Below are positions 12,200-21,399 of a stretch of DNA of 64,000 nt, piece by piece. Under the pieces are notes generated by a model, which was given only the letters and a program-made list of their open reading frames with translations, was not told the origin of the DNA and made no database searches. A program made the translations under genes and the position numbers. Within the stretch, counting starts at the first letter, position 1. Every line of letters begins with the position of its first letter. Source of the stretch: Aphanomyces cochlioides (taxonomy: Eukaryota > Oomycota > Saprolegniomycetes > Saprolegniales > Verrucalvaceae). The stretch is taken from positions 124,001 through 188,000 of the forward strand of contig JAHQRK010000005.1 in NCBI GenBank assembly GCA_019828595.1. The letters run 5' to 3'.

Positions 12200-13920
12200 C
12201 GTTGCTCCATGAGGCGTCTGCAGTTTGCTCACCTCGCAACTGCTGCTGAACGCAATATCACCGCACTAACACAGCTGCAAGCTGAAGACTCTAGTGGAGA
12301 CCACATGCCGATGCACATGCCATTTGACGGGCCAGATTGATGCCTCACAAGCCATTTGCGAGTCAGCCAGCAATGTATGCAAGTGGTCGATTGCAGCAGT
12401 GTCCTTGATTGACTAGGACCGTCAAAAATGCGTGGCCAGCGCCTGCTTTCCAGAGATCCCGAGAAATGTGAGCTTCTGCGCACACACCATCGTAGCGGTG
12501 AAGCTTGTGGTCGTGCTCGACACGCTCAATGACAAAAGATTCGCCATGAATCCAATGGTCAAGGGCGAAAGCCAACATGCACTTGTATGCTGGTTGCCCG
12601 ATTATCACGCCAAGAGATCACGTCAGTGGCCCTGTCTTTGTCCGTGATTCGCTTGACGCTTCCTTTCTTGAAAGACTCGCAAAAGGAGCAATGGGTCGTC
12701 TTGAAGAATGCAACATTATAGCTCCTCCTCAACTTCCCGAAACAGTTGGGGATGTTCAAGTGCCTGAAACATCAGCAAGTCCCAAACATGCTGATGTCCC
12801 CCATGAAGTCAATGCCGGCCATTCGAATGTACAATTGTCAAATTGCGAGATTATGGCAGCCAAAGAAGTCATCCAGTCTATTCAAGATGTCGTGGAAGGA
12901 TGCATGCAACGTATTCGACTTGCCAACCAACCAATATTTCGAGTGGCATCTTCACTTATGGAACTTGGAATATTATACATCAATCTGGCTCGTCAAGATG
13001 GAACGACCACCAAGCAAGAGGACTCTCTCATTGAGATAGCCATTCAAGTGCAGAGTGGATTGAACTATTACCACAACAATGTCCGTCTTCGCAATATACA
13101 ATGAAATCAAGACTTTGAAGCGTCAGTTCATGCAGAGTTCACGAAAGTTATCGATGCTGCCAAGAAGTCAAACCAAGAACTGCCGCTCCATGATGCAAGA
13201 GTGGATGCTGTCCTCACACGATGACGAGTACTCGTCCAATAACCCAGCTACATTCCTTGGTCAAGGTGCAATTTGGGAGTGTCTATCTTGGACAATACAA
13301 GGGGCGGTCCGTAGCCGTAAAGCACTTTCACACCATCAAGATGGCTCAATCCACCGAACTTGAGCGATCGATATCAACGCATGGAAGACAGTCACGAACG
13401 AGCCATTCTGGTTTGTGAATTTTGTCCCGACTCAATCACACGGTATGTTCGTTTGCACACTCAGAAGTTGGTCAAAATGGTGCATCAATTTGCACTTGGC
13501 TTGATGTCGATGCCGATATCATCCATCGAGATTTGAAAGGCAGCAATGTCTTCGTCCGAGAAGGCGGAACCGTCGCTATCGCTGATTTTGGGTTGAGTCG
13601 ATCTACCACTGCGATACAGACTCAATCCTCCAACGCGAACAAATTTGTTGGGACACTGAACTGGATTCCTGAGCAATGGTTTTCTCCTCGCGAAATGACG
13701 GTGCAGTCGGACATTGGGTCATTTGGGATGACTGTGTGGGAACTACTGAGCGATGACATTCCATATCGCGACTATTGTCAAGAAGAAATTGAAGACGCGA
13801 TCGTCCAGCGCACCTTGAAGAGTCGTCAAGTGAGCATGAACCATTGTGGGAGAAGATTACGTTGTGCTGGAAATGTGAACCACTAGAACGACCAACAGCT
13901 CGTGAGATCGTCGAATTTTG
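12200..13920 (+). pseudogene. GAF-domain/TKL-like protein kinase, broken
   Basis: Pieces in different frames line up with the oomycete GAF-kinase architecture. At 12432-12590 there is IPRNVSFCAHTI and LVVVLDTLNDKRFAMNP, then YAGCPIITPRDHVSGPVF from 12580: the middle and end of a GAF domain. At 13270-13340 there is GSVYLGQYKGRSVAVK, the glycine loop and ATP lysine. At 13500-13760 there is IIHRDLKGSNVFV, the IADFGLSRS magnesium loop and SDIGSFGMTVWELL. At 13830-13910 there is EPLWEKITLCWKCEPLERPTA after another shift. Key kinase residues remain, but at least four frame changes prevent one product. Some shifts could hide short introns, though no consistent set of GT-AG joins restores the frame. 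Confidence 0.7.
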
Positions 13921-14435
13921 AAGGATGCATTACCACGACACACTTTTGACGAATGAAGAAGAATTTCAGTTGTAGTCGAAAGAGCTATTCAAACGGCACC
14001 GTTTGACTTGGAAATATTATCCCGAGACAATCAACTCAGGATAGAGTATATTCATGTTGGAGTCGAATATTGACAGCAGAGAATGCACTGCTCAAAGAGA
14101 TAGATCTCGGATGGATTGCCCTCATGCCAGGTATCAGTATGTGCTCTCTGCAACGCTTGACAAAGTATTGTAGCGCAGTTGGCGGTGCTTGGACAAGACG
14201 ATAGAAATTATCTGTGGAGTCAATTTCTGCTTCGTTCTAAACTTCCGTAGTTTGCCCATGGTATTCCAAGGAAGCCTGTGCATCGGCTCATGGACTTGAC
14301 AATGGGGAAACTTGGTATACGCTATCTGGCTTCAAAACTTCGGACTCTGTGCACTCGTTTGTGTCTTGGCATAAGTCGCCACAGCTGTTAAGAAAACAGA
14401 AAGACGCTATCGTGATGTTGTCCAAAGCTATCAGC
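13921..14435. other. Spacer downstream of the kinase relic
   Basis: About 500 bases, AT-rich in part, with no frame that I can support. It may contain more of the decayed kinase gene's 3' end. Confidence 0.4.
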
Positions 14436-15971
14436 TCATTTTTTCATTTGAACGACAACGACTCGAATATTTTTGGTCGAACGATGGGATGTGAACGGGA
14501 CAACGGTGTGCATTGTCGTCGATACAGAGCCGTGCCAGAAATGTCCCCAGTGAACCATTTGACGATGCCGGTATCTCCATCGATGTTCTGATTGTCTTTG
14601 CTTGGAAATATTCGCAATGAAGAGCAGCCGTTGTTCGTCTCGAGACACTTGCTGTCGGACCTTGGCGACAAAGTGATAATACATCGACAAGATGACAAAC
14701 AGAATCGTCGATACGGCGAGGGCGACAAAGTCGTCGTTTTGGCAAAATAGAATGGACACGAGGCTCGCTCCAAATACAAAAGCGGCAAAGAGTACACCAC
14801 GAATTCCAACAGGACTTGTCTGAAGTCGATCTAGCCTGGTAAGATGAAGATTGAGGTACACGTAGCCGACGCACTGGGCCAAGTAAGTCGTGAAGGCAAA
14901 GACCAAGGAGAGATTGAACAGCAGCGCCACAACTTGCCGGGCATACAAAACGGGAAAACATAGCGCGTAGCTTAGCACCCCGACAAATAGTATTGCTTGA
15001 TCGGGCGTGTGGAATCCTCGGTGGATCTTGCCTAGACGTGGGGGCACTAGCTTTGACGTAGCCATGGCTGCAAGAATATTGCTGGCAACCATTGCTGCGG
15101 TTGGAACGCATGCAATAGTGCTTGGAACTGAAAACAGCACGGCACTAGCTTCTGAAATATTGAAACTCAGGGAAAATCCACCGTTCAAGACTGAAGCCTC
15201 CAAGTAAAGATTTTGTGCGCCTGGTGGAAGACTGATCGCGAGGAGGTACATGGAGACGGCCGTGAAAAATAGTGTTCCCATGCTAGCTAGTTGACCTTTT
15301 GGGATATGAAGCTGTGGCTGGGAGACCATCTTTGAAAATGTCGTGAGACCTTCGACGCCTGAGAACAACGACGCAGCTTGAGGTAAAGCGGTAAAGAACG
15401 ACGCAAAGCCCCCGACACAGGCAAACTCAACCCCACCAGAGTACTCTGTCAGGCTGGCAGCAGTCATTGCGCTGAAAAAGTAAAAGAAAACCACGACTAG
15501 AAGCAAAATTGCAGAGCCAAAGTTGACACGCCAGTAGAGATGACCTCCTCGGATCGCAATTGCCAGCGTAATCACGAGATTGACCAGCCAAATCAAAGGT
15601 TGATACGGATCCAGCCATTCCCATTTCGAGACGAGCATTTGGCCCAAGAGAACGCAGCCAAGGGATGTAAAGATGATATACTCGAGCATTTCACAGCAGC
15701 CGACGAGGAACCCAGCGTAGAATCCAAGAGTACATCGAGCTAGGCCATACGATCCACCTGCAAATGGCATGGCGCTTGTGACTTCAGCAAGTGACCATGC
15801 AAAGTAGAGGTAAGCAAGGCCCATGAGGATAATCGCCAGCCCAAAACTGACTGTGCCAGCTGCCAATCCTGCGCTTAACGACACGAATTGACCGCCCAAG
15901 AGCATGGTAATACCCAACGCCCAGACGTCAGTAGCTCGTGCGACGTAAGGCGGGGCCGTCGCGCGGGCCAT
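14436..15971 (-). CDS. APC-superfamily amino acid permease
   Basis: A single uninterrupted frame of 511 residues with about 12 hydrophobic segments, starting at WALGITMLLGG and running to ILFVILSMYYHF near residue 450. The conserved first helices (SAMPFAGGSYGLAR, then a long second half with FSGVEGLTTFSKM and PKGQLASMG) fit the amino acid/polyamine/organocation transporters, close to the ethanolamine-permease-like branch. It would sit in the plasma or vacuolar membrane and move amino acids by proton symport; the substrate is not readable. The last 60 residues are unusually rich in histidine and arginine, and an alternative frame over the same bases looks equally protein-like, so a recent frameshift near the C-terminus is possible. 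The promoter lies to the right of 15971. Confidence 0.85.
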   Translation of the reverse strand: MARATAPPYVARATDVWALGITMLLGGQFVSLSAGLAAGTVSFGLAIILMGLAYLYFAWSLAEVTSAMPFAGGSYGLARCTLGFYAGFLVGCCEMLEYIIFTSLGCVLLGQMLVSKWEWLDPYQPLIWLVNLVITLAIAIRGGHLYWRVNFGSAILLLVVVFFYFFSAMTAASLTEYSGGVEFACVGGFASFFTALPQAASLFSGVEGLTTFSKMVSQPQLHIPKGQLASMGTLFFTAVSMYLLAISLPPGAQNLYLEASVLNGGFSLSFNISEASAVLFSVPSTIACVPTAAMVASNILAAMATSKLVPPRLGKIHRGFHTPDQAILFVGVLSYALCFPVLYARQVVALLFNLSLVFAFTTYLAQCVGYVYLNLHLTRLDRLQTSPVGIRGVLFAAFVFGASLVSILFCQNDDFVALAVSTILFVILSMYYHFVAKVRQQVSRDEQRLLFIANISKQRQSEHRWRYRHRQMVHWGHFWHGSVSTTMHTVVPFTSHRSTKNIRVVVVQMKK

Positions 15972-16149
15972 CGACTAAATTGAGTTCTATTAATACCTCG
16001 TGACGATTTGATTGTTTCAAATCACGTGCCTGCAATCAAAAGACTCGTAGACTGGGCATGTTATCACGGATATAAATAGATATTTCACACATTTGAAATG
16101 TCCATGTCAAAATATATTTTGCTGAATTTATTAAAATAATTCACAGAAA

Positions 16150-16395
16150 TATTGTCGTTTGGGTCCAAAACTGGAATTTTGATATGTTTCGAAAATGTTT
16201 CAATTAATTGACGCATACTCTATTTAAAGTTTACACATTTTCATATTGCCCTCGATCGTGACCATTAAATAGTGTAATTTCAAACGTTTTAAATGTTTGA
16301 AAACATGTTCGAAACATTCAAATTCTTTTCACTTGAAATTTGTATGCGTCAAAATTTATTCCGCACGACTCCAGTTTTTTATTAAAACCACAATA
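16150..16395. mobile_element. MITE family 1, copy 1
   Basis: The ends are TATTGTCGTTTGGG and the inverse ACCACAATA, with AAAACTGGA close inside the left end and TCCAGTTTT close inside the right end. The interior carries ATTAAATAGTGTAATTTCAA and repeated AAACGTTT/GAAACATT motifs shared with the copies at 34192 and 39879. A terminal TA on both sides fits a TA-targeting (Tc1/mariner-like) origin. No coding capacity. Confidence 0.8.
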
Positions 16396-16518
16396 CTGAA
16401 AACATGTAAAATGTTATCGTCTACTATTAATAGTATGAAATATCTGAATAAGAAACAAGTACAGCTGTATACTCTCATGGAAAGACATTTGAGACTTGTG
16501 AAATTATTTATGCGCGAT

Positions 16519-17313
16519 CTAGGCACTTTCATGCCACGACGTTTGGCTGCGCCGCATGAAAAATATTGTTTCCAAAACAGCGGCCATGCTGGGATCTTGC
16601 ATGGCCTTGAGTCGTTCGAGCTGTGCTTGATCATCGTCGGCAGACTCTTCCTCTTGAATTGATCGTTTGCGCTGGCGGATGATCATCCTTTCATGGGCAC
16701 GGGCGTTCATGGACTCGTCCTCGCTGGAAACGTCGCTGACCTCGTCTTGGCTCATGGTGGATTCGTCGTCTGAAGATGACGGCTTTGTCAAGTCCATTTG
16801 GCTGTCATCAATGTGAGATCGGCGCATGTTTTCAGCATCTGGAGGAAGGATATCCACGAGTCGATGCCAGTATTTTTGAATGCGAGCAACTGCGAGCTGG
16901 CGTTGGCGTGGAGTCTGCCGCACAGGAATTCTGGATGTCATGTTGTCGTCGCCCTCGCCGTCTGCATCACGTTGGTTCTCAAGCTCCAGTTGGGGGGAAT
17001 CCACACCGTCTTCGTCTTCACCACGGCCCTGGCGCCGTCGCTTCCAGTTTCGGTAGTATGTTTTTGTCTGGCGCTTGTGTTTTTCGCGATTGCGTTCGCG
17101 GTACCGCCGCTTCGTCTCTCGAATTTTGTCACGATTCTTCTTTGCCCAGTTCCGGTTGATCTCCAAGATCTTTTCGCGGTTGTTCTCGTAGTGTTCCTTG
17201 GCCCACGCTCGCTTGGACGCGAGCAGCTTTTCTCGTTTCGTTTGCTTCTTCACTTCGTCCGTCATCGTCGACGATTCCTCCAATGTGCCCAACGTACAAT
17301 GTACAAATGCCAC
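16519..17313 (-). CDS. Basic, charged coiled protein of unknown function
   Basis: One frame of 264 residues; the likely true start is the second methionine (MTDEVKKQTKREK). Residues 20-95 are an extended basic helix with a loose repeat (ENNREKILEINRNW, KNRDKIRETKRRYRERNREK), like the charged repeats in many nuclear or nucleic-acid binding proteins. An acidic middle follows (SSSDDESTMSQDEVSDVSSEDES), then a second basic stretch (MIIRQRKRS). A nuclear location is plausible. It shares style, not alignable sequence, with the AREK-repeat protein at 54291-55322. A MITE lies 120 bp beyond its 3' end. Confidence 0.55.
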   Translation of the reverse strand: MAFVHCTLGTLEESSTMTDEVKKQTKREKLLASKRAWAKEHYENNREKILEINRNWAKKNRDKIRETKRRYRERNREKHKRQTKTYYRNWKRRRQGRGEDEDGVDSPQLELENQRDADGEGDDNMTSRIPVRQTPRQRQLAVARIQKYWHRLVDILPPDAENMRRSHIDDSQMDLTKPSSSDDESTMSQDEVSDVSSEDESMNARAHERMIIRQRKRSIQEEESADDDQAQLERLKAMQDPSMAAVLETIFFMRRSQTSWHESA

Positions 17314-17861
17314 AGTAAGATGTAAAATTGGATATTATGTTTTATAATTCTAGAATTAAAATTTATTTATCTTAATTTTTGTATATAAAAATATGCATTT
17401 TTGTCTCTGCTGTTGTGTCAACATTGTACAGTACGAATTTTCTTTCAACTTTATCAATGACAATACCGAAAACTCTATAATATATTGGTATGAAGAGTTT
17501 ACATCGACTCTTGCCTCGTTATATATGCATTTCTGTCTCCATCAATTACTATTCTCGTTGGATTTTCAATGCCGTGGTGCTTCTTTCCATGCCTTTGTAA
17601 GGTATGCACGAAACAGGCAGAATAAATTCCAAGGTTCATTTCTTTTTTATAATTTCTCAAGAATTTCATATTCGCAATTTCTGAAGATGCGCTCATTTTT
17701 CGAGCCTCTCTTCCGTTGCTCGCTGTACATGAACGATATCCACTCAAACTTAATCATCGTGAGCAGTTCTAAATGAGAGATTTACGCTCTCAAGTTTACT
17801 TGTTGAATGCACGGTAACATTTTCACCTCGACGTACTACTTGTACATAATTCATTTCTTCA
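17314..17861. other. AT-rich spacer
   Basis: About 550 bases, very AT-rich to 17500, without a supportable gene. If the 17862-19785 gene pair is one transposon, its left end should lie here. I could not find an inverted repeat matching the right side. Confidence 0.4.
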
Positions 17862-18743
17862 ATGGCTCATCCAAGAAGAACCGCGATTCCAATGCCTGAT
17901 ATGCTTTCAATCTTGTTGACGGTGAAAATTGGTGCACCTCATGGAACAAGTTGCACAATGGCTGAAAAGCCTACTACTCTACTTTTTGACACACGCAACG
18001 ACTCTTACCGAACTCTGCGCTCCAAGATAACCGATAGAGTTCAGGAGACTGTTGCTCGCTATGACACAAACCATGCACAAAAGAAGGAATCGCTGATGTT
18101 TGATGAACGATTCGAGATTTTGGTCAAGCCTGGAGTCCATACCAAGCAAGTTGACTACTTGGTTGTGAACAACTCTAACCTCATGGAAACGGCCAGTATA
18201 GCGTGGACAAACAGCCAAATGAAAGCAAACCCTGGCAGCTTTCACTTGGAGTGTTTTGTATACTTGAAAAAGTCTTCAACCAACCCTCAAACCACTCGAC
18301 GCGCAACGGAGGATAGAATCAATGAAATGACCCAGCGAATTCTCTCCGTAGAGCGGACTGAGACTCCAGGTCCAGCAACAACACGATACATGGCAACTCA
18401 AATGGCCATGCAAATTGCAACACCCGACTTTGTCAATTTGCCAAACAACCCTACATTAGCACAGGTCTCTCATATCGATCGACAGGCAGCATCAATACGG
18501 TCTGATTTACAAAATAGAAATGCTCGTGAAAGTGACGAGTATCGACCAGTGCGATTTCGAATTAACGGAGACGTTGTGACCATGCAAGTAAATTTGACAG
18601 ACATGAGACTGGCATTGCAACTACCACCTTACAGTTTGATTGCTCCGTACAGATCACCAATTCAGCAGTCCATGCCAACAACAAATATGGAGGATATTGA
18701 TCACAATCCGTCTGACATTGAGATTGAAGAACACATGCTATAA
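17862..18743 (+). CDS. Unknown 293-residue protein paired with a DD34E transposase
   Basis: An intact frame with no domain I recognise. A methionine at residue 33 could be an alternative start. Residues 40-150 look like a compact fold (LLFDTRNDSYRTLRSKITDRV, FEILVKPGVHTKQVDYLVV, GSFHLECFVYLKK). The rest is polar and ends in an acidic tail (DIDHNPSDIEIEEHML). The TAA at 18741-18743 is followed after one base by the TAG (minus strand) of the transposase gene, so the two genes meet tail to tail with no room between. That packing suggests both belong to one mobile element and that this protein serves transposition, regulation or host interaction. That role is inference from position only. Confidence 0.65.
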   Translation: MAHPRRTAIPMPDMLSILLTVKIGAPHGTSCTMAEKPTTLLFDTRNDSYRTLRSKITDRVQETVARYDTNHAQKKESLMFDERFEILVKPGVHTKQVDYLVVNNSNLMETASIAWTNSQMKANPGSFHLECFVYLKKSSTNPQTTRRATEDRINEMTQRILSVERTETPGPATTRYMATQMAMQIATPDFVNLPNNPTLAQVSHIDRQAASIRSDLQNRNARESDEYRPVRFRINGDVVTMQVNLTDMRLALQLPPYSLIAPYRSPIQQSMPTTNMEDIDHNPSDIEIEEHML

Positions 18744-18744
18744 A

Positions 18745-19785
18745 CTAATGTTCAAATTCAAACATCAAATGATTAAGTCTATCCACTTCATAGCCGCAGT
18801 GATGGTACAATTTGGCCCCAGCGCTTTCAAGAAGCCGTTGTGATTTCTGTTTTGGCTCGATGCACTTAACCAAGGCGACTTCAAGTGTTGCTCTGATATC
18901 CTCTCGAAATGCCAAAGGGTACTTCAATATCCATTTTTTCAGCTGTGCAAAGCCAACTTCAATAGGGTTTAGATGAGGGGAGTATGGAGGGAGAAAAAAG
19001 AGTAGAGCCCCTTTAGAATGGACGGCATCCTCAAGCTCAGAGTACATATGAATTTTGGCATTGTCAACAATCAAAATGGATCTTGGCAATGGCCAAGGAT
19101 TCAAGTATGGGATCACGTTTTTACACATGACTGAATGAAATGAATTCCGATCAAATGTACCTTCGGTATAATCCCAGCCGAAAAATCCATTGCAATCCAT
19201 TGCAGCAACAATAGAAACACGCTGTCCTCTGCTGAACGGCAACGAGACTATTGCTGGAGTGTTTCGTCTTGACCAAGCAAACTTACGGAGGGCTTCCGGG
19301 CCATCTTTGGATGTTTCATCAACAAACACAAGCTGTGACTGATTAGTATAAAATGGTCGGAGACGATCGTGATACATTCGTATTTCAGCATCGCTGCTTT
19401 CGCGAGCTCGCTTTTCTAAAACTTTTCTCGTCAAGTTCAAGTCGAATTTCAAAGCACGACATATCGTTGCTGTACTTGTGTTTTTGAGAGACGGAAACCT
19501 CTCTCGAATGGCTGCTTGGATTTCTTCAATATAGAAGCAGGGATGTACAATCGTATAGTCATTCACAAAGTCGATGACAGTCTGATCCCATCTTGAGCCT
19601 CGTTTTTGATGGTTGTGAGGAGAAACGTGCCCAAGTGACTTAAATTGTTGATTCCATCGAACTATAGATCGCTCTTTCATGCCTAAAAGCAATGCTATGT
19701 CGCTGACATCAATGGCGTACACATATCGGAGTACAATGGTTCGCCAACGCATGTCCTTGCTGTAAGTCATGGTGAAGGGGCACAA
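18745..19785 (-). CDS. IS630/Tc1-mariner transposase, DD34E, intact
   Basis: A single frame of 346 residues. The N-terminal helix-turn-helix region (DVSDIALLLGMKERSIVRWNQQF) binds transposon ends in this family. The catalytic core has VFVDET (first aspartate), ILIVDNAKIH (second aspartate) and PPYSPHLNPIE (glutamate). I count 34 residues between the second aspartate and the glutamate, the classic DD34E signature. No frameshift or stop is present, so it may still be active. A likely start nearer the helix-turn-helix is the methionine of MTYSKDMRW. It cuts and pastes its element at TA sites in known relatives. Confidence 0.9.
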   Translation of the reverse strand: MCPFTMTYSKDMRWRTIVLRYVYAIDVSDIALLLGMKERSIVRWNQQFKSLGHVSPHNHQKRGSRWDQTVIDFVNDYTIVHPCFYIEEIQAAIRERFPSLKNTSTATICRALKFDLNLTRKVLEKRARESSDAEIRMYHDRLRPFYTNQSQLVFVDETSKDGPEALRKFAWSRRNTPAIVSLPFSRGQRVSIVAAMDCNGFFGWDYTEGTFDRNSFHSVMCKNVIPYLNPWPLPRSILIVDNAKIHMYSELEDAVHSKGALLFFLPPYSPHLNPIEVGFAQLKKWILKYPLAFREDIRATLEVALVKCIEPKQKSQRLLESAGAKLYHHCGYEVDRLNHLMFEFEH

Positions 19786-20278
19786 ATAGATTTATGTAAC
19801 AGGTGTGCTTTACTGAAACTGCCTTCAGTTTATGTAATTTCCCCGTGAATGGCGCGTTTAAATACAATTATGAGGTTGATTGGATAAATCGAGGCTTAAG
19901 TCCTTGATGTAAAGCATTGGGGCATAAGGTGTTTTGTGATGTTATTCACACTGTCTCGTTATTTAATAACCTGTAACAAAGCGGTTAATCACTCGATTTA
20001 GCCATGGAATAGCCAAAATCTCTGCAAGGCACAATAATTATTAACCACGGTATTAGTACCTGTGAAATAAAATAGATCTTAACCTACCAATCATAGCTCA
20101 ACGGGCGCAATGCTCGCCACGAGAAATGCCTCCTCTTGCCGCGCTTAAGTTAAGAGATATCACGGAGCTAAGTATTGCACGGTATGGATAAGGCTCGTGG
20201 ATGAGCTCAGTTGCCGTTGGCGTTGTAGATCTGTCGAGTGCAATCTTGGACTTTGGACGTTAAGCGTAAATTAGGACG
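19786..20278. other. Spacer right of the transposase
   Basis: About 490 bases with no gene. It should contain the transposase promoter and the right end of its element. I see ATAAC/GTTAT-rich sequence at 19960-20070 but no inverted repeat that matches the left side. Confidence 0.4.
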
Positions 20279-20686
20279 CTAATCTACTGGGTCCAATCGC
20301 GTGGTGGTGTTTTGAGCAGGACTGCAGGAGCAAATATAGTCAACTTCACCGATCGAGTAGAGACTCAATGAGACTTGTCGTCGCTTGCGAAGCCACATGA
20401 CCAAGGCGATCAGGACCGCCGCAAGAGCCACGCTTGAAACAACAATGTCAAACTTCCAGAGGAGTGTCTCTTCTTTGTCATCGAGCGGCATCATATTGCG
20501 TGGGGGAAACGTGATCGCGTCAGGATCGAACTGGGACACCTCCATTCTATTTGACACTGGTGTACTTGAGGTATTCACAGCGGCAATCGAGGTAAGAGTC
20601 AAGCGGTCGGCGGTCTCGTTTCCACCAACGATGTTGTTGATGCTTTGGTTTTGCCACGCGAACGAGACATTGAGTGAAGCGTTCAT
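20279..20686 (-). CDS. Small single-pass membrane protein, unknown
   Basis: A 135-residue frame. The first 80 residues are polar with several N-x-S/T sites (NASLNVS, NQS, NET, NTSS). One hydrophobic helix follows (FDIVVSSVALAAVLIALVMWL) and then a basic stop-transfer RKRR and a short tail. There is no signal peptide at this start, so an upstream exon may be missing or it may insert by the helix alone. It faces the small gene at 20820 across a 133-bp shared promoter region. The anchor-plus-basic-tail layout resembles the C-terminal ends of the two GH6 genes nearby. Confidence 0.5.
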   Translation of the reverse strand: MNASLNVSFAWQNQSINNIVGGNETADRLTLTSIAAVNTSSTPVSNRMEVSQFDPDAITFPPRNMMPLDDKEETLLWKFDIVVSSVALAAVLIALVMWLRKRRQVSLSLYSIGEVDYICSCSPAQNTTTRLDPVD

Positions 20687-20819
20687 GCTTTTGATGTGTC
20701 CAAATTGAGCGTCTGTCGCTCCAAAATGTCTAATGGTTTATACAGTAGAAGGCAAAGGTAGAAACCAAGGCAGGGTCGACTCGATCTAGTAGTTGTAACA
20801 TTCCAAGACACTTCCTCGG

Positions 20820-21044
20820 ATGAACAGCTCGATCATTGCAACTGATAGCCAGCTGCCCACAGCACAGCCAGAGATGCATCGGGCAATCCTCATCGTCCTC
20901 ATCGTTACTACTGTCGCGCTGTCTTTACTGTTGCTCTACTTTTGCATCAAGTTTGGTTCCAGGACGCGGCAGGTGCAACGACCAAAGAATGGACTCACGA
21001 CTCCAGCTATCCTCACCCCCAATGCTTCGATCGTGGCAGTTTAA
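20820..21044 (+). CDS. Small single-pass membrane protein, unknown
   Basis: A 74-residue frame with a polar N-terminus, one strong helix (AILIVLIVTTVALSLLLLYFCIKF) and a basic cytosolic tail. It is divergent from the gene ending at 20279. It may be a complete short protein or the last exon of a longer one. No family recognised. Confidence 0.45.
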   Translation: MNSSIIATDSQLPTAQPEMHRAILIVLIVTTVALSLLLLYFCIKFGSRTRQVQRPKNGLTTPAILTPNASIVAV

Positions 21045-21399
21045 GCTCGTAGCATGTGCCAAATACGACCGATCCTAGTCATTCTCCTCTAGCTCAGTCA
21101 CTAAACTTCTCAAGCTAATTCACAATGAGTTGATGGTCACTCTTGACTCACTTTGACTTTTCCCAGCCAGTAGAGTCAAGCGTGAGGGATACCCACGAAG
21201 CAGAGCGATCAAATTCGGTCTCAAATTCAGCTCCCCAATGGCCAAGACTATGCACATAGCATGGAAGCGGCTAGGAAGCGAAGTACGAGAAGATAACCAG
21301 CATAAATAAACGTCTTATAGTCAACACTTCTTGGCACGACTCCCTCTGTAGCTTAGCAAGTTTGACGTTGAGGTCGATATGAGCGTGGCCGTGAATTAG
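21045..21399. other. Spacer between convergent genes
   Basis: About 350 bases without a supportable frame; it holds the 3' flanks of the small membrane gene and of the first GH6 gene. Confidence 0.5.

Noticed and set aside
16798..17325. 175-codon plus-strand frame with hydrophobic stretches
   Set aside because: It is the complement of the lysine/arginine/glutamate-rich gene; such complements look hydrophobic by codon content.
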